A stretch of 64,000 nucleotides of DNA from Shewanella sp. 10N.286.48.A6 (GTDB lineage: Bacteria > Pseudomonadota > Gammaproteobacteria > Enterobacterales > Shewanellaceae), in contig NZ_MCVI01000019.1 in the NCBI RefSeq assembly GCF_002873135.1, forward strand, positions 1 to 64,000, read 5' to 3'. The position numbers were made by a program, and so were the translations under genes. Under the pieces are notes generated by a model that saw only the letters and a program-made list of their open reading frames with translations, ran no database searches and had not been told where the DNA came from. Positions 48,072 through 59,090 of the stretch are shown here, one piece after another (the stretch's first letter is position 1; every line of letters starts with the position of its first letter).

Positions 48072-49004
48072 ATGACAGTGACAGTGACAGCTGCAATGCC
48101 TGCATATGCCGCGATAACACTCGGCTCAAATAGTTTTAATATGTTGGTCGCTCACACCCTGAACGGCCAACCCACTATTATTGCAAAATACAAACGTAAA
48201 GTACGTTTGGCTGAAGGTATTGGGGCTGATAACCGTCTTGATGAAGCCGTATTACAGCGCGGGCTAGATTGCTTGCAAATGTTTGCTGAGATGCTTGATA
48301 AACATCAAGTCGCAGCTGAGCATGTGGCGGTATTTGCCACCGCAACTCTACGTGTGATCAGCAATGCTGATGAGTTTCACCAACGGGCATTACCGATTTT
48401 AGGTCATCCGATTGAAGTCATTAGTGGTTTGCGAGAAGCTGAATTAATTTACCAAGGTATGGCGGCCACTACAGAAGGTGGCGGCCAACGCTTGGTGATT
48501 GATATTGGCGGCGCCAGTACTGAGTTTATTATCGGAAATGGTAATCAAGTGCTGTTTAAAACCAGTTTAGACTTTGGCTGTGTGCGCTTTAATCAACAGT
48601 TTTTTAAGCAAACGCCTTATCTAATGGCTGATTTTGAGCAAGCTAAAGCTGCGGTACTGATGGCGCTGAAGCCTTGCTTGCAACAACTGACACAATTGGG
48701 TTGGCAAGGCGTTGTGGGCGCATCAGGGGCTGTACAGTCTGTGGTGTCAGTACTTCATCATCGCGAGCTGTCTGAGATCATCACTTTGAAAGTGCTGCAT
48801 CGTTTTAGAGACGAAGTGTTGGCACAGCAAAATGAGTCACTGCATCATATTCAAGGCTTATCTGCTGAAAAAGCACCGACATTTGCCTCAGGGATTGCGA
48901 TTTTAATCGCCTTATTTGAGTTACTTGATATTGAGTCGCTTAATTTATCGGGTGGTGCGCTGCGTGAAGGAGTGCTAAGCATGTTGGCTGCAAGAATGGC
49001 TTAA
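48072..49004 (+). CDS. Ppx/GppA-family phosphatase (short form)
   Basis: The 310-residue protein has the ASKHA-fold nucleotide/phosphate loops of exopolyphosphatase and pppGpp phosphatase (ITLGSNSFNMLVA and LVIDIGGASTEFIIG, plus FATATLRV). E. coli GppA and Ppx are about 500 residues, so the C-terminal HD-like half is missing here; short forms are common in other bacteria. It could hydrolyse polyphosphate or pppGpp, linking it to the stringent response. Its ATG follows the rhlB stop with no gap, matching rhlB-gppA of E. coli. Substrate not decided by sequence. Confidence 0.88.
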   Translation: MTVTVTAAMPAYAAITLGSNSFNMLVAHTLNGQPTIIAKYKRKVRLAEGIGADNRLDEAVLQRGLDCLQMFAEMLDKHQVAAEHVAVFATATLRVISNADEFHQRALPILGHPIEVISGLREAELIYQGMAATTEGGGQRLVIDIGGASTEFIIGNGNQVLFKTSLDFGCVRFNQQFFKQTPYLMADFEQAKAAVLMALKPCLQQLTQLGWQGVVGASGAVQSVVSVLHHRELSEIITLKVLHRFRDEVLAQQNESLHHIQGLSAEKAPTFASGIAILIALFELLDIESLNLSGGALREGVLSMLAARMA

Positions 49005-49037
49005 TGCTTTAATGACCTTGTAATAAAAATCGAATAC

Positions 49038-49066
49038 AAAAAACGGGATCATTTGATCCCGTTTTT
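49038..49066. terminator. Bidirectional terminator after the Ppx/GppA gene
   Basis: AAACGGGATCA and its complement form an 11 bp stem with a 2-nt loop, flanked by A- and T-runs. It lies between two convergent genes. Confidence 0.88.
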
Positions 49067-49103
49067 ATTTGCCTGAAAAAACTCAAGAGGCTTTCAAAAC
49101 AGA

Positions 49104-49655
49104 CTATTTCAGAATGTTGACTAAATCTTGTTCCAGCGACACTGTTGGACGTTCAACGATTCGGCCAATTTCTTCATCTTGTTGCTGAATGATAAAGGTC
49201 GGGATTCGGGTGAATTCATATGCTGCCGCTAGGCCTTCTGGATCAACTTTGCTGCGATCAATACCTATGTAAGTCACGGTAATATTCGGATTGGCCGCTT
49301 CTTCGATAAGGCGCATGAAACGTGGCGTTTCACGATGGCAATCAGGGCACCAAGTACCAATAATTACCACGATATTTGTTGGGGTAGTTACCGCTTTTAA
49401 TTCAGTTAATGCGGCAGCATCAATTTTATACTGCTCATACTCTGCAGCGTAACCTGGTAAGTCTTTTTCAAGTGTTGAAATATCAACAAGTCCGGTAATA
49501 ATCACTTCTTGTTTCTCCTCGCTGCATGTTGCCATGAAGCCTGTTTGCTCTTCATCGAATGAACAACCACTGCCAGCCATGGCTGAGCCAGCAACCAAAT
49601 GGCTGCCAAAGAAAATTGCGGTTGTAGCTAATAATGTTTTAACAGTGTTATGCAT
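49104..49655 (-). CDS. Periplasmic thioredoxin-family protein
   Basis: The 183-residue protein has a signal peptide (TVKTLLATTAIFFGSHLVAG, cleavage near residue 27) and a thioredoxin fold with the active site GTWCPDCHRETPRF and cis-Pro in TRIPTFII. The CPDC pair is typical of thioredoxin-like reductases of the envelope. A short Cys-containing segment before the fold (GCSFDEEQ...MATCSEE) is not part of the usual domain and could form an extra disulfide. Partner and substrate unknown. A CRP-like site lies upstream. Confidence 0.85.
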   Translation of the reverse strand: MHNTVKTLLATTAIFFGSHLVAGSAMAGSGCSFDEEQTGFMATCSEEKQEVIITGLVDISTLEKDLPGYAAEYEQYKIDAAALTELKAVTTPTNIVVIIGTWCPDCHRETPRFMRLIEEAANPNITVTYIGIDRSKVDPEGLAAAYEFTRIPTFIIQQQDEEIGRIVERPTVSLEQDLVNILK

Positions 49656-49731
49656 GATAAGGCCTCAAGAAAGAACAATAAAACAATTCAATCATTTAAC
49701 CTTAGGTTAGTGAAGTTGAATATTAGCTAGC

Positions 49732-49747
49732 TGTTAGCTAGATCACT
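49732..49747 (-). promoter_or_regulatory. Weak candidate CRP site upstream of the thioredoxin-like gene
   Basis: TGTTA-GCTAGA-TCACT has one mismatch per half against TGTGA-N6-TCACA and is centred about 85 bp upstream of the gene. Moderate to weak evidence. Confidence 0.35.
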
Positions 49748-49900
49748 AATATAAGTAAAATTCAAAGATAACTTTGCACTGGCTCATAGTGCATTAGCAA
49801 GAGTTAATGTTTATTGCTACGGCGATGAATGTCACTATTGGGGGGTGTTTTAGTCGCCTTTGTAATCAATTTGAATCATTTAGCCTGCAAAATGCGCTAT

Positions 49901-49925
49901 AAAAAAGGAGACCAATAGGTCTCCT
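49901..49925 (-). terminator. Intrinsic terminator of hemB
   Basis: AGGAGACC-TATT-GGTCTCCT on the minus strand is followed by six T. It lies about 37 bp past the hemB stop. Confidence 0.88.
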
Positions 49926-49961
49926 GTTTGTTATTCATCTTGTATAAATAAAATCTTTTAT

Positions 49962-50987
<1,026 letters not shown>

Positions 50988-50998
50988 TTAGACTGATC

Positions 50999-52903
50999 TT
51001 AATCAGACGAAAACAGACAAACCTGATTTCGTCCACTGCGCTTAGCTTGGTAAAGCGCTTTATCTGCTTGTTCAAGTAACTGAGTTGGCTGTTCATCGGT
51101 TTCGATAATGGCAGCGCTCACACCGATACTTACGAAAAGGGAAATAGGGTTATTATCCCAATCGATTGATAAATTGGAGATTGCTTGGCGAATTCTTTCA
51201 GCCAATAGCATCGCTCCTACACTATCAGTATTTGGTAATATAATAGCAAACTCTTCACCTCCAAAACGTGACACCAGATCGGTTGGTCGTTTTAAAAACT
51301 CAGAAATTGTTGTCGCAATCACTTTAATTGCAAGGTCGCCAGCAAGGTGACCAAATTGATCATTAATCTGTTTAAATTTATCAATATCAACCATTAGGAT
51401 AGCAAGTGAGGTTTGCTGACGACGACTAATGCGTCCTTCTGCGGTTAGGCGTTTATCAAAGGCGTTTCTATTTTTTACCCCAGTTAAACTGTCAGTGGTG
51501 CTTTGTTGCTGCAGCTTTTGATTGGCATCATTTAGCTCACGTAAGGTGACTTCGAGCTCAAGAGTCCGCTCAGCGACCATTTGTTCGAGACGTTCATTGG
51601 TTCTCGCTTCTGCTTTTAAAGCTTCATCACGGTTTTGTTGTAGTTTTTGGGCTTGCTCTAGGGCCTTTTTTTGCATTTGAAGTTTGGCTTTTCGTTCATC
51701 GTTATAGCGCACAGCTAGCACTGCAGCCATGACAATGACTTCAAAGGTCAGTCCGATCATCATTGGAGTATGCGCTGGCATATACCACTGTAAATAGCCC
51801 AGATAAATGAGCCCGCTGAGAATGGCACCAATAAATAGCCCGATACGGGCAATAGCATATAAACGTGCATTTTTACTGCCTTTAATTACTTGTATTAAAG
51901 ATACTGTAATCAGTACACAGCTAATGGCGATTACCGAGAAAGTGAGCAAATATAAGCTGAACTTAAAATCAATAAACGAGATAACCAGACTCAGTAAAAC
52001 GCAGTAAACCGCAAGGTAACGACCGACTAATAGCATCGGTTTATTATGATATTTAAGTAGCATCACTTTTTCGGTAAACATCAGCGCAAAAGCTAAGGCT
52101 ATCGGGATTAATATTGGAATGGCTAAGTTTTGCACCACCGGCAGTGTGGGCCATAAATATTGAAAGGCAATACCATGAATAGTGGCCACAAGTAGAGTTA
52201 AACTGAGTACATAGCCACTATAGTAACTATAACTAAAAGACCCTGATGCGAGGGCAATAAACAAACTAAATAGCCCAATGGCAATCAATATCCCAATTTG
52301 AAAGCCATTAGCAAGGCTTTGAGACTCAATGGCATGGCTGTAATCATTTTTACTCCATAGTACCAATGGAAAATTTAAGCTGCCGCGATTATCGATTTTT
52401 AAGTAAAAGGTATGTGTTTCGTTTGGCTGTAATTCAAAGGGGTAAAGAAATAAATTACTTTGCAGTGGGCGCTGTTTAAACGGATAGCTATCACCCATTA
52501 GCTCCACTTTTACTAATTTGTTATTGACTAAATGATATAGTTTCATGCTATCTAGCAGTGGGTTATTCAGCGCTATCATGCGTGATAGATGGTCATTAGG
52601 GCTAAAAATACTAAAACTCAACCAAGTATTTTTAGCGCCAATTTTACGCATATCGCCGCGGCTTAACTTGCGCCAATCTTGTTGGCTATTTTTTAGCAGT
52701 GTTAAGCTGGCAAGCTCTTCAATATCTTGAGACTGATTGATATACATCCAATCCGTTAATTTGATTTTTGTAATGGATGAGGCGGTTAATCTTAGCGGGG
52801 TATTGGCGTGCTCAACGGCAAGCGCGTGGGCTGCTTGTAATTGAGTTAGCAATATAATAAAAAACAAAGTAAATGCTTTAAACGCCCAATGCACTTGCTG
52901 CAT
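50999..52903 (-). CDS. Diguanylate cyclase with 7TMR-DISM sensor
   Basis: The 634-residue inner-membrane protein has a signal sequence, a periplasmic 7TMR-DISM extracellular domain (about residues 40-185), seven or so membrane helices (about 195-400), a coiled coil (about 405-470) and a GGDEF domain. The active site is RFGGEEF, and five residues before it lies RPTD, a match to the RxxD inhibitory site, so it should make c-di-GMP and be inhibited by product. It overlaps the tatD stop by one base. The sensed ligand is unknown. It could feed c-di-GMP control of adhesins such as the one at the window start. Confidence 0.93.
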   Translation of the reverse strand: MQQVHWAFKAFTLFFIILLTQLQAAHALAVEHANTPLRLTASSITKIKLTDWMYINQSQDIEELASLTLLKNSQQDWRKLSRGDMRKIGAKNTWLSFSIFSPNDHLSRMIALNNPLLDSMKLYHLVNNKLVKVELMGDSYPFKQRPLQSNLFLYPFELQPNETHTFYLKIDNRGSLNFPLVLWSKNDYSHAIESQSLANGFQIGILIAIGLFSLFIALASGSFSYSYYSGYVLSLTLLVATIHGIAFQYLWPTLPVVQNLAIPILIPIALAFALMFTEKVMLLKYHNKPMLLVGRYLAVYCVLLSLVISFIDFKFSLYLLTFSVIAISCVLITVSLIQVIKGSKNARLYAIARIGLFIGAILSGLIYLGYLQWYMPAHTPMMIGLTFEVIVMAAVLAVRYNDERKAKLQMQKKALEQAQKLQQNRDEALKAEARTNERLEQMVAERTLELEVTLRELNDANQKLQQQSTTDSLTGVKNRNAFDKRLTAEGRISRRQQTSLAILMVDIDKFKQINDQFGHLAGDLAIKVIATTISEFLKRPTDLVSRFGGEEFAIILPNTDSVGAMLLAERIRQAISNLSIDWDNNPISLFVSIGVSAAIIETDEQPTQLLEQADKALYQAKRSGRNQVCLFSSD

Positions 52904-53700
52904 TAATCCTGCCCTAGGTTAAAAAAACGCTGGCTGTTGGTGTAGCAATGGGCTGCCAGCTCTGCATAGGGTTGCTGACGAAGATTAGCAATATACTCGG
53001 CAATATAGGGCAAGTATTGTGGCAAATTTTTGCTAGATTTGGGTTTAGGGCGCATGCTGCGAGGTAATAAATAAGGGCTGTCAGTTTCAACCATTAAGCG
53101 GTTGTTTGGGATCAATGGCACTATGCTCGCCAGCTCAGCGCCGCGACGTTCATCGCATACCCAGCCAGTTATGCCGATATGTAAATCTAATTCAAGACAA
53201 GCAAGTAACTCATCTTTGCTGCCCGTAAAGCAATGCAGCAGCGCTGCAGGGAGCTTGTGGCGATATTGACTTACTATTGCAATAAAGTCCTCGTGAGCGT
53301 CACGACAGTGCATCAGTACCGGCATTTGTAATGCAACTGCCAATTCAAGTTGGGCGTGAAAGGCAAGGCGCTGGGCATTACGGGGAGAAAAGTCGCGATT
53401 ATAATCTAAACCGCATTCACCAATAGCAACCACTTGCTTTAATGCTGCTAAGGTTTTTATCTCATCAGCACTGGCAGCATTCCAGCTACTGGCGTGGTGA
53501 GGGTGAACCCCTGCAGTGCTATAGAGTTGCTGAGGGTATTTTGCGCACAGCGAGGCGCTGTCGCTACTTTCAGTAATATCACTGCCAATAACAATTAACG
53601 GCGAAACATGATGTTGCGCCGCTTGAGTCACTATGTTGTCAATATCAGCGATTAACCTGCTGCTAAGCAAATTAACGGCTATGTCGATATGCTGCGGCAT
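52903..53700 (-). CDS. tatD: TatD-family metal-dependent hydrolase/DNase
   Basis: The 265-residue protein is a TIM-barrel hydrolase of the TatD family, shown to have 3-to-5-prime exonuclease activity in E. coli. Metal-site segments GECGLDYNRDFSP, LMHCRDAHEDF, LHCFTGS and VETDSPYLLPR are visible. An atypical start (MPQHIDIAVNLL) replaces the usual FDIGVNLT; the first metal His pattern is DIAVN. It lies in the tat gene run though not needed for Tat export. It overlaps the next gene by one base. Confidence 0.92.
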   Translation of the reverse strand: MPQHIDIAVNLLSSRLIADIDNIVTQAAQHHVSPLIVIGSDITESSDSASLCAKYPQQLYSTAGVHPHHASSWNAASADEIKTLAALKQVVAIGECGLDYNRDFSPRNAQRLAFHAQLELAVALQMPVLMHCRDAHEDFIAIVSQYRHKLPAALLHCFTGSKDELLACLELDLHIGITGWVCDERRGAELASIVPLIPNNRLMVETDSPYLLPRSMRPKPKSSKNLPQYLPYIAEYIANLRQQPYAELAAHCYTNSQRFFNLGQD

Positions 53701-53703
53701 GAT

Positions 53704-54222
53704 TTATTTTAAACGCTTCACTCGAATAGTGGAGTTACGATCATCGCTGCCCAGTAGGAATGAACCGAGAGCGCCTTTTTCAACAAAGACGGTTTGATCT
53801 TTTTTCACTTTATAGCGGTCAGTACCTGATTGCTTCCAAGTTTGATTATTAGACAGGGTAATAATTAATGAGCCGTAAGGATCTTTTTTTACCGATACAA
53901 CGTCAGCATAAAGGCGAGTGACATCCTCATCGACCTTCTTTTTAAGACCAAACTCTTGTTCTGCAGTAGGATTGTTAGACGTTGCAACTGCAGCCTTTGT
54001 TACGGCAGATGCAGTTACTACTGCTGGCGTCGATACCGCAGTAGCAGTCTCTGTTGTCGCTGAAGTGAGGGAGGTGTTAACTGACGCGGCTAATGTGTCG
54101 TAACACATTAGCCGGTCAAGTTTGTCAGTTTGAGCTGCACAGCTCGCCAGTTGTTGCTCAACACTGGCCTGTGCTTGAGAAGAGATAGCCAAAGCAAAAG
54201 TGGCAATCAAAGTTAAACGCAT
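53704..54222 (-). CDS. Secreted small protein with C...RLMCYD motif, function unknown
   Basis: The 172-residue protein has a signal peptide (MRLTLIATFALAISSQAQA), then SCAAQTDKLDRLMCYDTLA, a pattern of two cysteines with RLxCYDxLA seen in many uncharacterised periplasmic proteins and in VasI-like proteins. A Thr/Val/Ala-rich linker (about 48-85) leads to a C-terminal beta-rich region (DVVSVKKDPYGSLIITLSNNQTWKQ) that ends basic. It lies between tatC and tatD, 3 bp from tatD. No type VI secretion genes are near, so VasI itself is unlikely. I do not recognise a specific function. Confidence 0.7.
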   Translation of the reverse strand: MRLTLIATFALAISSQAQASVEQQLASCAAQTDKLDRLMCYDTLAASVNTSLTSATTETATAVSTPAVVTASAVTKAAVATSNNPTAEQEFGLKKKVDEDVTRLYADVVSVKKDPYGSLIITLSNNQTWKQSGTDRYKVKKDQTVFVEKGALGSFLLGSDDRNSTIRVKRLK

Positions 54223-54274
54223 TACAGAATCCTTCTTTTTATTGGTTAACTAGTCCATGAGTGCGATGCGCAAT

Positions 54275-55033
54275 TTAACTATCAGCTTTCTCGTTCTCTG
54301 GCTCTTCGTTATCTGTATCTTCTTTTGGGGTATATAGCCTAGCTGCTAATAAACCACCTTCAAATAATATTAACATAGGAATCGCTAACATTGTTTGTGA
54401 AATAATATCAGGTGGCGTTAGCATCATGCCAACCACAAATGCACCTACAACAATGTAAGGGCGTTTTTGTTTAAGCTCATCTGGTGTTGTCACGCCAGCC
54501 CAGCACATTAATACTACGGCTACAGGGATTTCAAAGGCTAAACCAAAAGCAAAAAATAGCTTTAAGATAAAACTTAAATAGCTACTAATGTCGGTTGCTA
54601 CTTGCACTCCTTCTGGTGCGACACTGGTGAAAAACGCAAATACCACCGGAAATACCACGTAATAGGCGAAAGCAATACCGAGGTAAAATAATACCGTACT
54701 GCTAAATAGCAGCGGCATAATCATGCGCTTTTCGTGTTTGTATAAACCGGGCGCCACAAATGACCATACTTGAAATAGTACGTAGGGGATCGCCACAAAA
54801 AATGATAACACTAAGGTTAATTTAAATGGCGCAAAAAAGGGCGCGGCTACATCCGTTGCAATCATACTGCCGGTCTCTGGCAGTGATTGCATTAATGGGA
54901 TTGCCATATAATGGTAAATGTCATTTGCCCAATAAACTAAGCAGATAAATACCAGCAATACGCTGCCGATAGCTCTAAGTAACTTATTTCGTAACTCAAG
55001 CAAATGACTGATAAGAGGTAGCTGTTGTGACAT
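54275..55033 (-). CDS. tatC: Sec-independent protein translocase TatC
   Basis: The 252-residue inner-membrane protein has six predicted helices and the signature start [15 protein letters not shown]. It also has [37 protein letters not shown] and the C-terminal region [17 protein letters not shown]. TatC recognises twin-arginine signal peptides. Third gene of tatABC, 12 bp from tatB. Its C-terminus carries an acidic tail ([12 protein letters not shown]). Confidence 0.97.
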   Translation of the reverse strand: MSQQLPLISHLLELRNKLLRAIGSVLLVFICLVYWANDIYHYMAIPLMQSLPETGSMIATDVAAPFFAPFKLTLVLSFFVAIPYVLFQVWSFVAPGLYKHEKRMIMPLLFSSTVLFYLGIAFAYYVVFPVVFAFFTSVAPEGVQVATDISSYLSFILKLFFAFGLAFEIPVAVVLMCWAGVTTPDELKQKRPYIVVGAFVVGMMLTPPDIISQTMLAIPMLILFEGGLLAARLYTPKEDTDNEEPENEKADS

Positions 55034-55045
55034 TGGTTACCCGTG

Positions 55046-55444
55046 TTAGCTTTTGGTATTTGAACTGTCAGAGTCGTTTGCTTGTTCACTTTTGGCAGTA
55101 GAACTTTCAGCGGGTGTAGCTGCAGAGGTATCTTTGGCTACTTCGTCAACTTGATAGGGACGATTAACCGATTTTGCAGCATCTTTTAGCTGATCAATGG
55201 ACTCTTGTAGTTCAGGTGATAGGTTCGACAAACCTTTGCTTTCTGCTTTTTTAAGGTCAGCATGAAGCTGATCAATTTTAAGCTCTTGCTCTAATTCATC
55301 TTTGACTGAGTTTGCCATCCGCTTTAATGAGCGGATCCACTCAGATATTGAACGTACTGCAACCGGAAGTCTTTCGGGGCCGAGAACCACAAGCCCCAAA
55401 ATTCCAATCAGCAGTAGCTCCATAAAGCCAATACCGTCAAACAT
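55046..55444 (-). CDS. tatB: Sec-independent protein translocase TatB
   Basis: The 132-residue protein has one N-terminal membrane helix with the TatB signature ([27 protein letters not shown]), an amphipathic helix (about 25-60) and an acidic/Ser-rich soluble tail. TatB and TatC form the receptor for folded proteins with twin-arginine signals. It starts 6 bp after tatA. The Pro-Glu-Arg motif after the helix separates it from TatA. Confidence 0.96.
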   Translation of the reverse strand: MFDGIGFMELLLIGILGLVVLGPERLPVAVRSISEWIRSLKRMANSVKDELEQELKIDQLHADLKKAESKGLSNLSPELQESIDQLKDAAKSVNRPYQVDEVAKDTSAATPAESSTAKSEQANDSDSSNTKS

Positions 55445-55450
55445 AATGAA

Positions 55451-55690
55451 TTACGCCTGTTCTTTATCCTTTGACTCGGATTTCTGCTCAGTTGCCTGTT
55501 CAGACTTTTTCGCAGTGCTGTCTTCTAGAGACTTCTTATCTTCATCTTCAGGATTCATTGCATTTTTGAAGCCCTTAACAGCCCCACCTAAATCGCCACC
55601 TAAAGAACGTAATTTTTTAGTTCCGAATAACAACACAACAATTAACGCAATAATTAGAAGCTGCCAAATACTGATGCCGCCCATGAACAT
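55451..55690 (-). CDS. tatA: Sec-independent protein translocase TatA
   Basis: The 79-residue protein starts [41 protein letters not shown], a canonical TatA membrane helix, FGTKKLR hinge and amphipathic helix, then a charged tail. TatA oligomers form the translocation path. It is the first gene of tatABC, 99 bp downstream of ubiB, so it may have its own promoter. Confidence 0.96.
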   Translation of the reverse strand: MFMGGISIWQLLIIALIVVLLFGTKKLRSLGGDLGGAVKGFKNAMNPEDEDKKSLEDSTAKKSEQATEQKSESKDKEQA

Positions 55691-55789
55691 TTCCTCTATA
55701 AGAATAAAAACATGATGTTGGAATTTTTACATTCACAATTGTAACCTTTATACATAGAGTATTATGAACCTCTAATGTATAAGTGCTAG

Positions 55790-57439
55790 TTAAAATTTAC
55801 GGTTTTTTGGTCTGGATCGCCATCCTGTGAACCAAAGCACTATACCTGATGTGATACAAATGTAAGCAGGCCATAGTGTAGCGTATTGGTTTAATAATAT
55901 TGTGCCACAGATCAACATTACAGCAGCTGTTATTAATAAGTAATTACTTTTATGGGCTTTATGTTGAAATTTTAGGTACTTATCAAGCATTTGTTGTTGG
56001 GTGCCCAGTAGTTTTCGACCCATTTTTAAATTGTCATAGATAAGTTCTGGAAATTCTGGCAGCTTTTCAGCCCAATAAGGGCTCTTCATTTTAACTTTAT
56101 CAAAAATGGCTTTCGGGCCGACTTGTTCAGACATCCACTGCTCTAAAAACGGTTTAGCTGTTGACCATAAGTCTAGCTGTGGGTACAGCTGACGACCTAA
56201 GCCTTCAATGTAAAGTAATGTTTTTTCAAGTAAAACAAGTTGTGGTTGCACGACGATATCGAATCGGCGGGCAGTGCGAAATAACTCCAGTAACACATGG
56301 CCAAATGAGATTTCGTCTAATGGCTTATTAAACATGGGTTCGCAAACCACTTTAACCGCTTGCTCAAATGCCAGTACGTCAGTGTTTTCTGATACCCAGC
56401 CCGATTCAATATAAAGCTGGGCAATACGCTGATAATCACGATTAAAAAAGGCTAAGAAATTTTCTGCTAAATAGCGTTTGTCGACATCATTAAGGGTGCC
56501 CATAATGCCGCAATCCATGCCGATATAAAATGGATTGTCAGGGTGTTCACGGCTTATAAAAATATTGCCAGGGTGCATGTCAGCATGGAAAAAATTATCA
56601 CGAAATACTTGGGTGAAAAACAGCTCAACACCGCGTTCAGCCAAAAGCTTTAAATTAGTCCCTTGGGCTTTTAAGGCTTCAATATCTGAAACAGGAATGC
56701 CGTAAACACGCTCCATTACCATTAGGCGAGGGTAGCAATAATCTTCATAAACATAAGGCACATACAAGCTATCAGAGTCTAAAAAATTGTTACGTAGCTT
56801 GATGGCATTGAGCGCCTCTAGTTTAAGGTTTAGCTCGCCTAAAATGGTGGTGCGATAATCATCAATGACTTCAGCAGGGCGCAGACGATTGCCTTCACCT
56901 AATAGCTTTTCAAGTAAATTGGCCGCTTGGCACATCAGTTGTAAATCAGCATTAACTTGCGCTTCAACGTTGGGACGTAAAACTTTTAACACCACCTCTG
57001 CGCCATTTTCTTTCAAGTTAGCAGTGTGAACTTGAGATATGGATGCTGACGCTAAGGGAATGTCTTCAAAGTTGTCAAATAATGAGTCTATCGGCGATTT
57101 TAGTTCTGCTTCAATAGCTTGGCGGGCAAGGGTTGAATCAAAAGGTGGTACGCGGTCTTGCAACATCGCCAGCTCACTGGCCCACTCATCATTGAGTAAG
57201 TCACGGCGAGTTGACAGCATTTGTCCCAGCTTGATGTAAACCGGTCCTAAATCTTGCATCGCCAGCTTTAAACGTTCAGCAGAAGATTTGTCTTTGTGTT
57301 GGTTGCGGATCCAAAAGAAACAATTTCGCAGAAGTGAAAAGTACCAGGGAGTTTTATTTTTGGGTAAAACATCATCTAAGCCGTAATGGAGTACAGTTTT
57401 TATGACTTGGTAACCACGCCTGATACTTGCAATTGTCAT
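55790..57439 (-). CDS. ubiB: UbiB, ubiquinone biosynthesis ATPase/kinase-like protein
   Basis: This 549-residue atypical kinase-like (ADCK/COQ8) protein is needed for ubiquinone synthesis. The family motif KxGQ is seen in [16 protein letters not shown]-rich loop ASASISQVH, metal/ATP segments [10 protein letters not shown] and MDCGIMG, and two C-terminal helices (about 500-540) anchor it to the membrane. It overlaps ubiJ by 4 bp in the conserved ubiE-ubiJ-ubiB operon. Confidence 0.97.
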   Translation of the reverse strand: MTIASIRRGYQVIKTVLHYGLDDVLPKNKTPWYFSLLRNCFFWIRNQHKDKSSAERLKLAMQDLGPVYIKLGQMLSTRRDLLNDEWASELAMLQDRVPPFDSTLARQAIEAELKSPIDSLFDNFEDIPLASASISQVHTANLKENGAEVVLKVLRPNVEAQVNADLQLMCQAANLLEKLLGEGNRLRPAEVIDDYRTTILGELNLKLEALNAIKLRNNFLDSDSLYVPYVYEDYCYPRLMVMERVYGIPVSDIEALKAQGTNLKLLAERGVELFFTQVFRDNFFHADMHPGNIFISREHPDNPFYIGMDCGIMGTLNDVDKRYLAENFLAFFNRDYQRIAQLYIESGWVSENTDVLAFEQAVKVVCEPMFNKPLDEISFGHVLLELFRTARRFDIVVQPQLVLLEKTLLYIEGLGRQLYPQLDLWSTAKPFLEQWMSEQVGPKAIFDKVKMKSPYWAEKLPEFPELIYDNLKMGRKLLGTQQQMLDKYLKFQHKAHKSNYLLITAAVMLICGTILLNQYATLWPAYICITSGIVLWFTGWRSRPKNRKF

Positions 57440-58056
57440 GGGGTAATTTTTTCTCTTAATTTTGCTATCTTGGACTCAATGCTTGTTGTTCTATCAACAA
57501 GCTGTTCCAGATTATCACGAAAATGAATGAAGTCGATTTGATGAGGGGCGAGTCGATATTCTTCAGTGGTTAATTGACCCACATGAGAGAGCGACTTTTC
57601 AAACACTTGCTTCATTGAACTGGCTAAGTGTTTGGTATTAGTCAGCAACATATGAGTCGGGGCATCACCAATATACTTTGATAATGGCTCGGCAAAATCT
57701 AACTCAATGTGCTTTAAGTAATGACTAAAGCTTTGCAATAAGTTGATATCGCCATCGAGGATCAGCTTATCTTGCTTAATGAGCTCGGTAAGGTTAGCCC
57801 CTTCAGTCACCTTATAAAGCGTAGTGACATCAGCAGTAATACTGACGTCAACAGTGGCTTCATAAGCGCTCATGACTTGAATTTGCGGTGCAAAAATAAG
57901 GTATATTGGCCAACTAACTTGGGTTAACTGAATTTTGAATACTTTACCGTGCAACGGCTTTAGTCGCGCATATTCACCCTGATCTTGTGCTTGTAACTGC
58001 CCGAGAGCAGTTTCCATTGCAGCACAAGCCAGTAATGAACAGTGGTTTGGCAGCAT
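57436..58056 (-). CDS. ubiJ: UbiJ, SCP2-domain ubiquinone accessory factor
   Basis: The 206-residue protein has an N-terminal SCP2 lipid-binding domain (about residues 15-115, with [22 protein letters not shown]) and a C-terminal coiled coil (about 165-205). UbiJ with UbiK scaffolds the cytosolic Ubi complex and binds the isoprenoid intermediates. It overlaps ubiE by one base and ubiB by four, which fixes identity even though sequence conservation is low. Confidence 0.93.
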   Translation of the reverse strand: MLPNHCSLLACAAMETALGQLQAQDQGEYARLKPLHGKVFKIQLTQVSWPIYLIFAPQIQVMSAYEATVDVSITADVTTLYKVTEGANLTELIKQDKLILDGDINLLQSFSHYLKHIELDFAEPLSKYIGDAPTHMLLTNTKHLASSMKQVFEKSLSHVGQLTTEEYRLAPHQIDFIHFRDNLEQLVDRTTSIESKIAKLREKITP

Positions 58057-58811
58057 TAGAATTTATAACCGCGATGTAAGGCGACAACACCATCAGTCAT
58101 ATTGGTGTAGTCAACTTGTTCAAGACCGGCATCAAGCATCATTTGCTTTAAGGTTTCTTGATCTGGATGCATGCGAATTGATTCAGCTAGGTATTCATAG
58201 CTGTCAGCATCTTGGGTAATTAGTGCGCCCATTTTAGGCAACACTTTAAAGCTATAAAGATCATAAACTTTACGCATGACTTCGTGTTGAGGTTTTGAGA
58301 ACTCAAGCACTAATAACTTTCCGCCAGGTTTTAGTACCCGGCGCATCGAGCGTAATGCTGCGTCTTTATCGGTCACATTACGTAAACCAAACGCAATGGT
58401 AATAATATCAAAATGATTGTCAGGAAACGGCAGTGCTTCAGCATTAGCTTGTACGTAACTGACATTGCTAACAATGCCTTTGTCGCGCAATTTAGTACGG
58501 CCAACTTTAAGCATTGAATCATTAATGTCAGCAAGAATAACCTGGCCGCGCTCACCCACAAGGTGTGAGAATTTAGCGGTTAAATCACCGGTGCCGCCAG
58601 CAAGGTCAAGTACTTTCATGCCCGGTCTTGCGCCTGCGGTCGCAATCGTGTGACGTTTCCAAAAACGGTGTACACCGAATGACATAACATCATTCATGAT
58701 GTCGTATTTAGCAGCAACCGAATGAAATACGTCAGCAACTAAATCCGCTTTTTTCTCTGAATCAACGGTTTTGTAACCAAAATGGGTGTTCTTTGGGTCG
58801 CCCTCAGACAT
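58056..58811 (-). CDS. ubiE: Ubiquinone/menaquinone C-methyltransferase
   Basis: The 251-residue SAM enzyme methylates the ring carbon of both ubiquinone and menaquinone precursors. It has [36 protein letters not shown] compressed in the first 45 residues, motif [28 protein letters not shown] and [15 protein letters not shown], all UbiE signatures. First gene of ubiEJB. Both quinones matter here because frdCAB draws on menaquinol. Confidence 0.97.
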   Translation of the reverse strand: MSEGDPKNTHFGYKTVDSEKKADLVADVFHSVAAKYDIMNDVMSFGVHRFWKRHTIATAGARPGMKVLDLAGGTGDLTAKFSHLVGERGQVILADINDSMLKVGRTKLRDKGIVSNVSYVQANAEALPFPDNHFDIITIAFGLRNVTDKDAALRSMRRVLKPGGKLLVLEFSKPQHEVMRKVYDLYSFKVLPKMGALITQDADSYEYLAESIRMHPDQETLKQMMLDAGLEQVDYTNMTDGVVALHRGYKF

Positions 58812-59090
58812 CTGTGTATTCCTATAATGTGCGGTAATTAACAGCGAGTGTATGTCATTGCTTGCTTTGCAGAAACTTCAATCAGCCAGAATGTGATCAA
58901 GTTTACTTGAAATAGCTAAGAATGCGTTAAGACAGCGTATTATTCTATCTCATCAAAATTGCCCTGCATTAGAGCATAAAATTCACAGTTATTGAATAGT
59001 GAAAGTATTAGGTAATAGCGTGCAATAAATTTAACAGCTTAAGTTTGTACGATCCTTAAGCGAGAGAAGTTCAAATATCCCTTGCTTAAG

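Larger units (their letters stand above)
49656..49961. other. Intergenic region between hemB and the thioredoxin-like gene
   Basis: This 306 bp stretch holds the thioredoxin-like gene promoter, a possible CRP site and the hemB terminator. No gene is visible. Confidence 0.5.
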
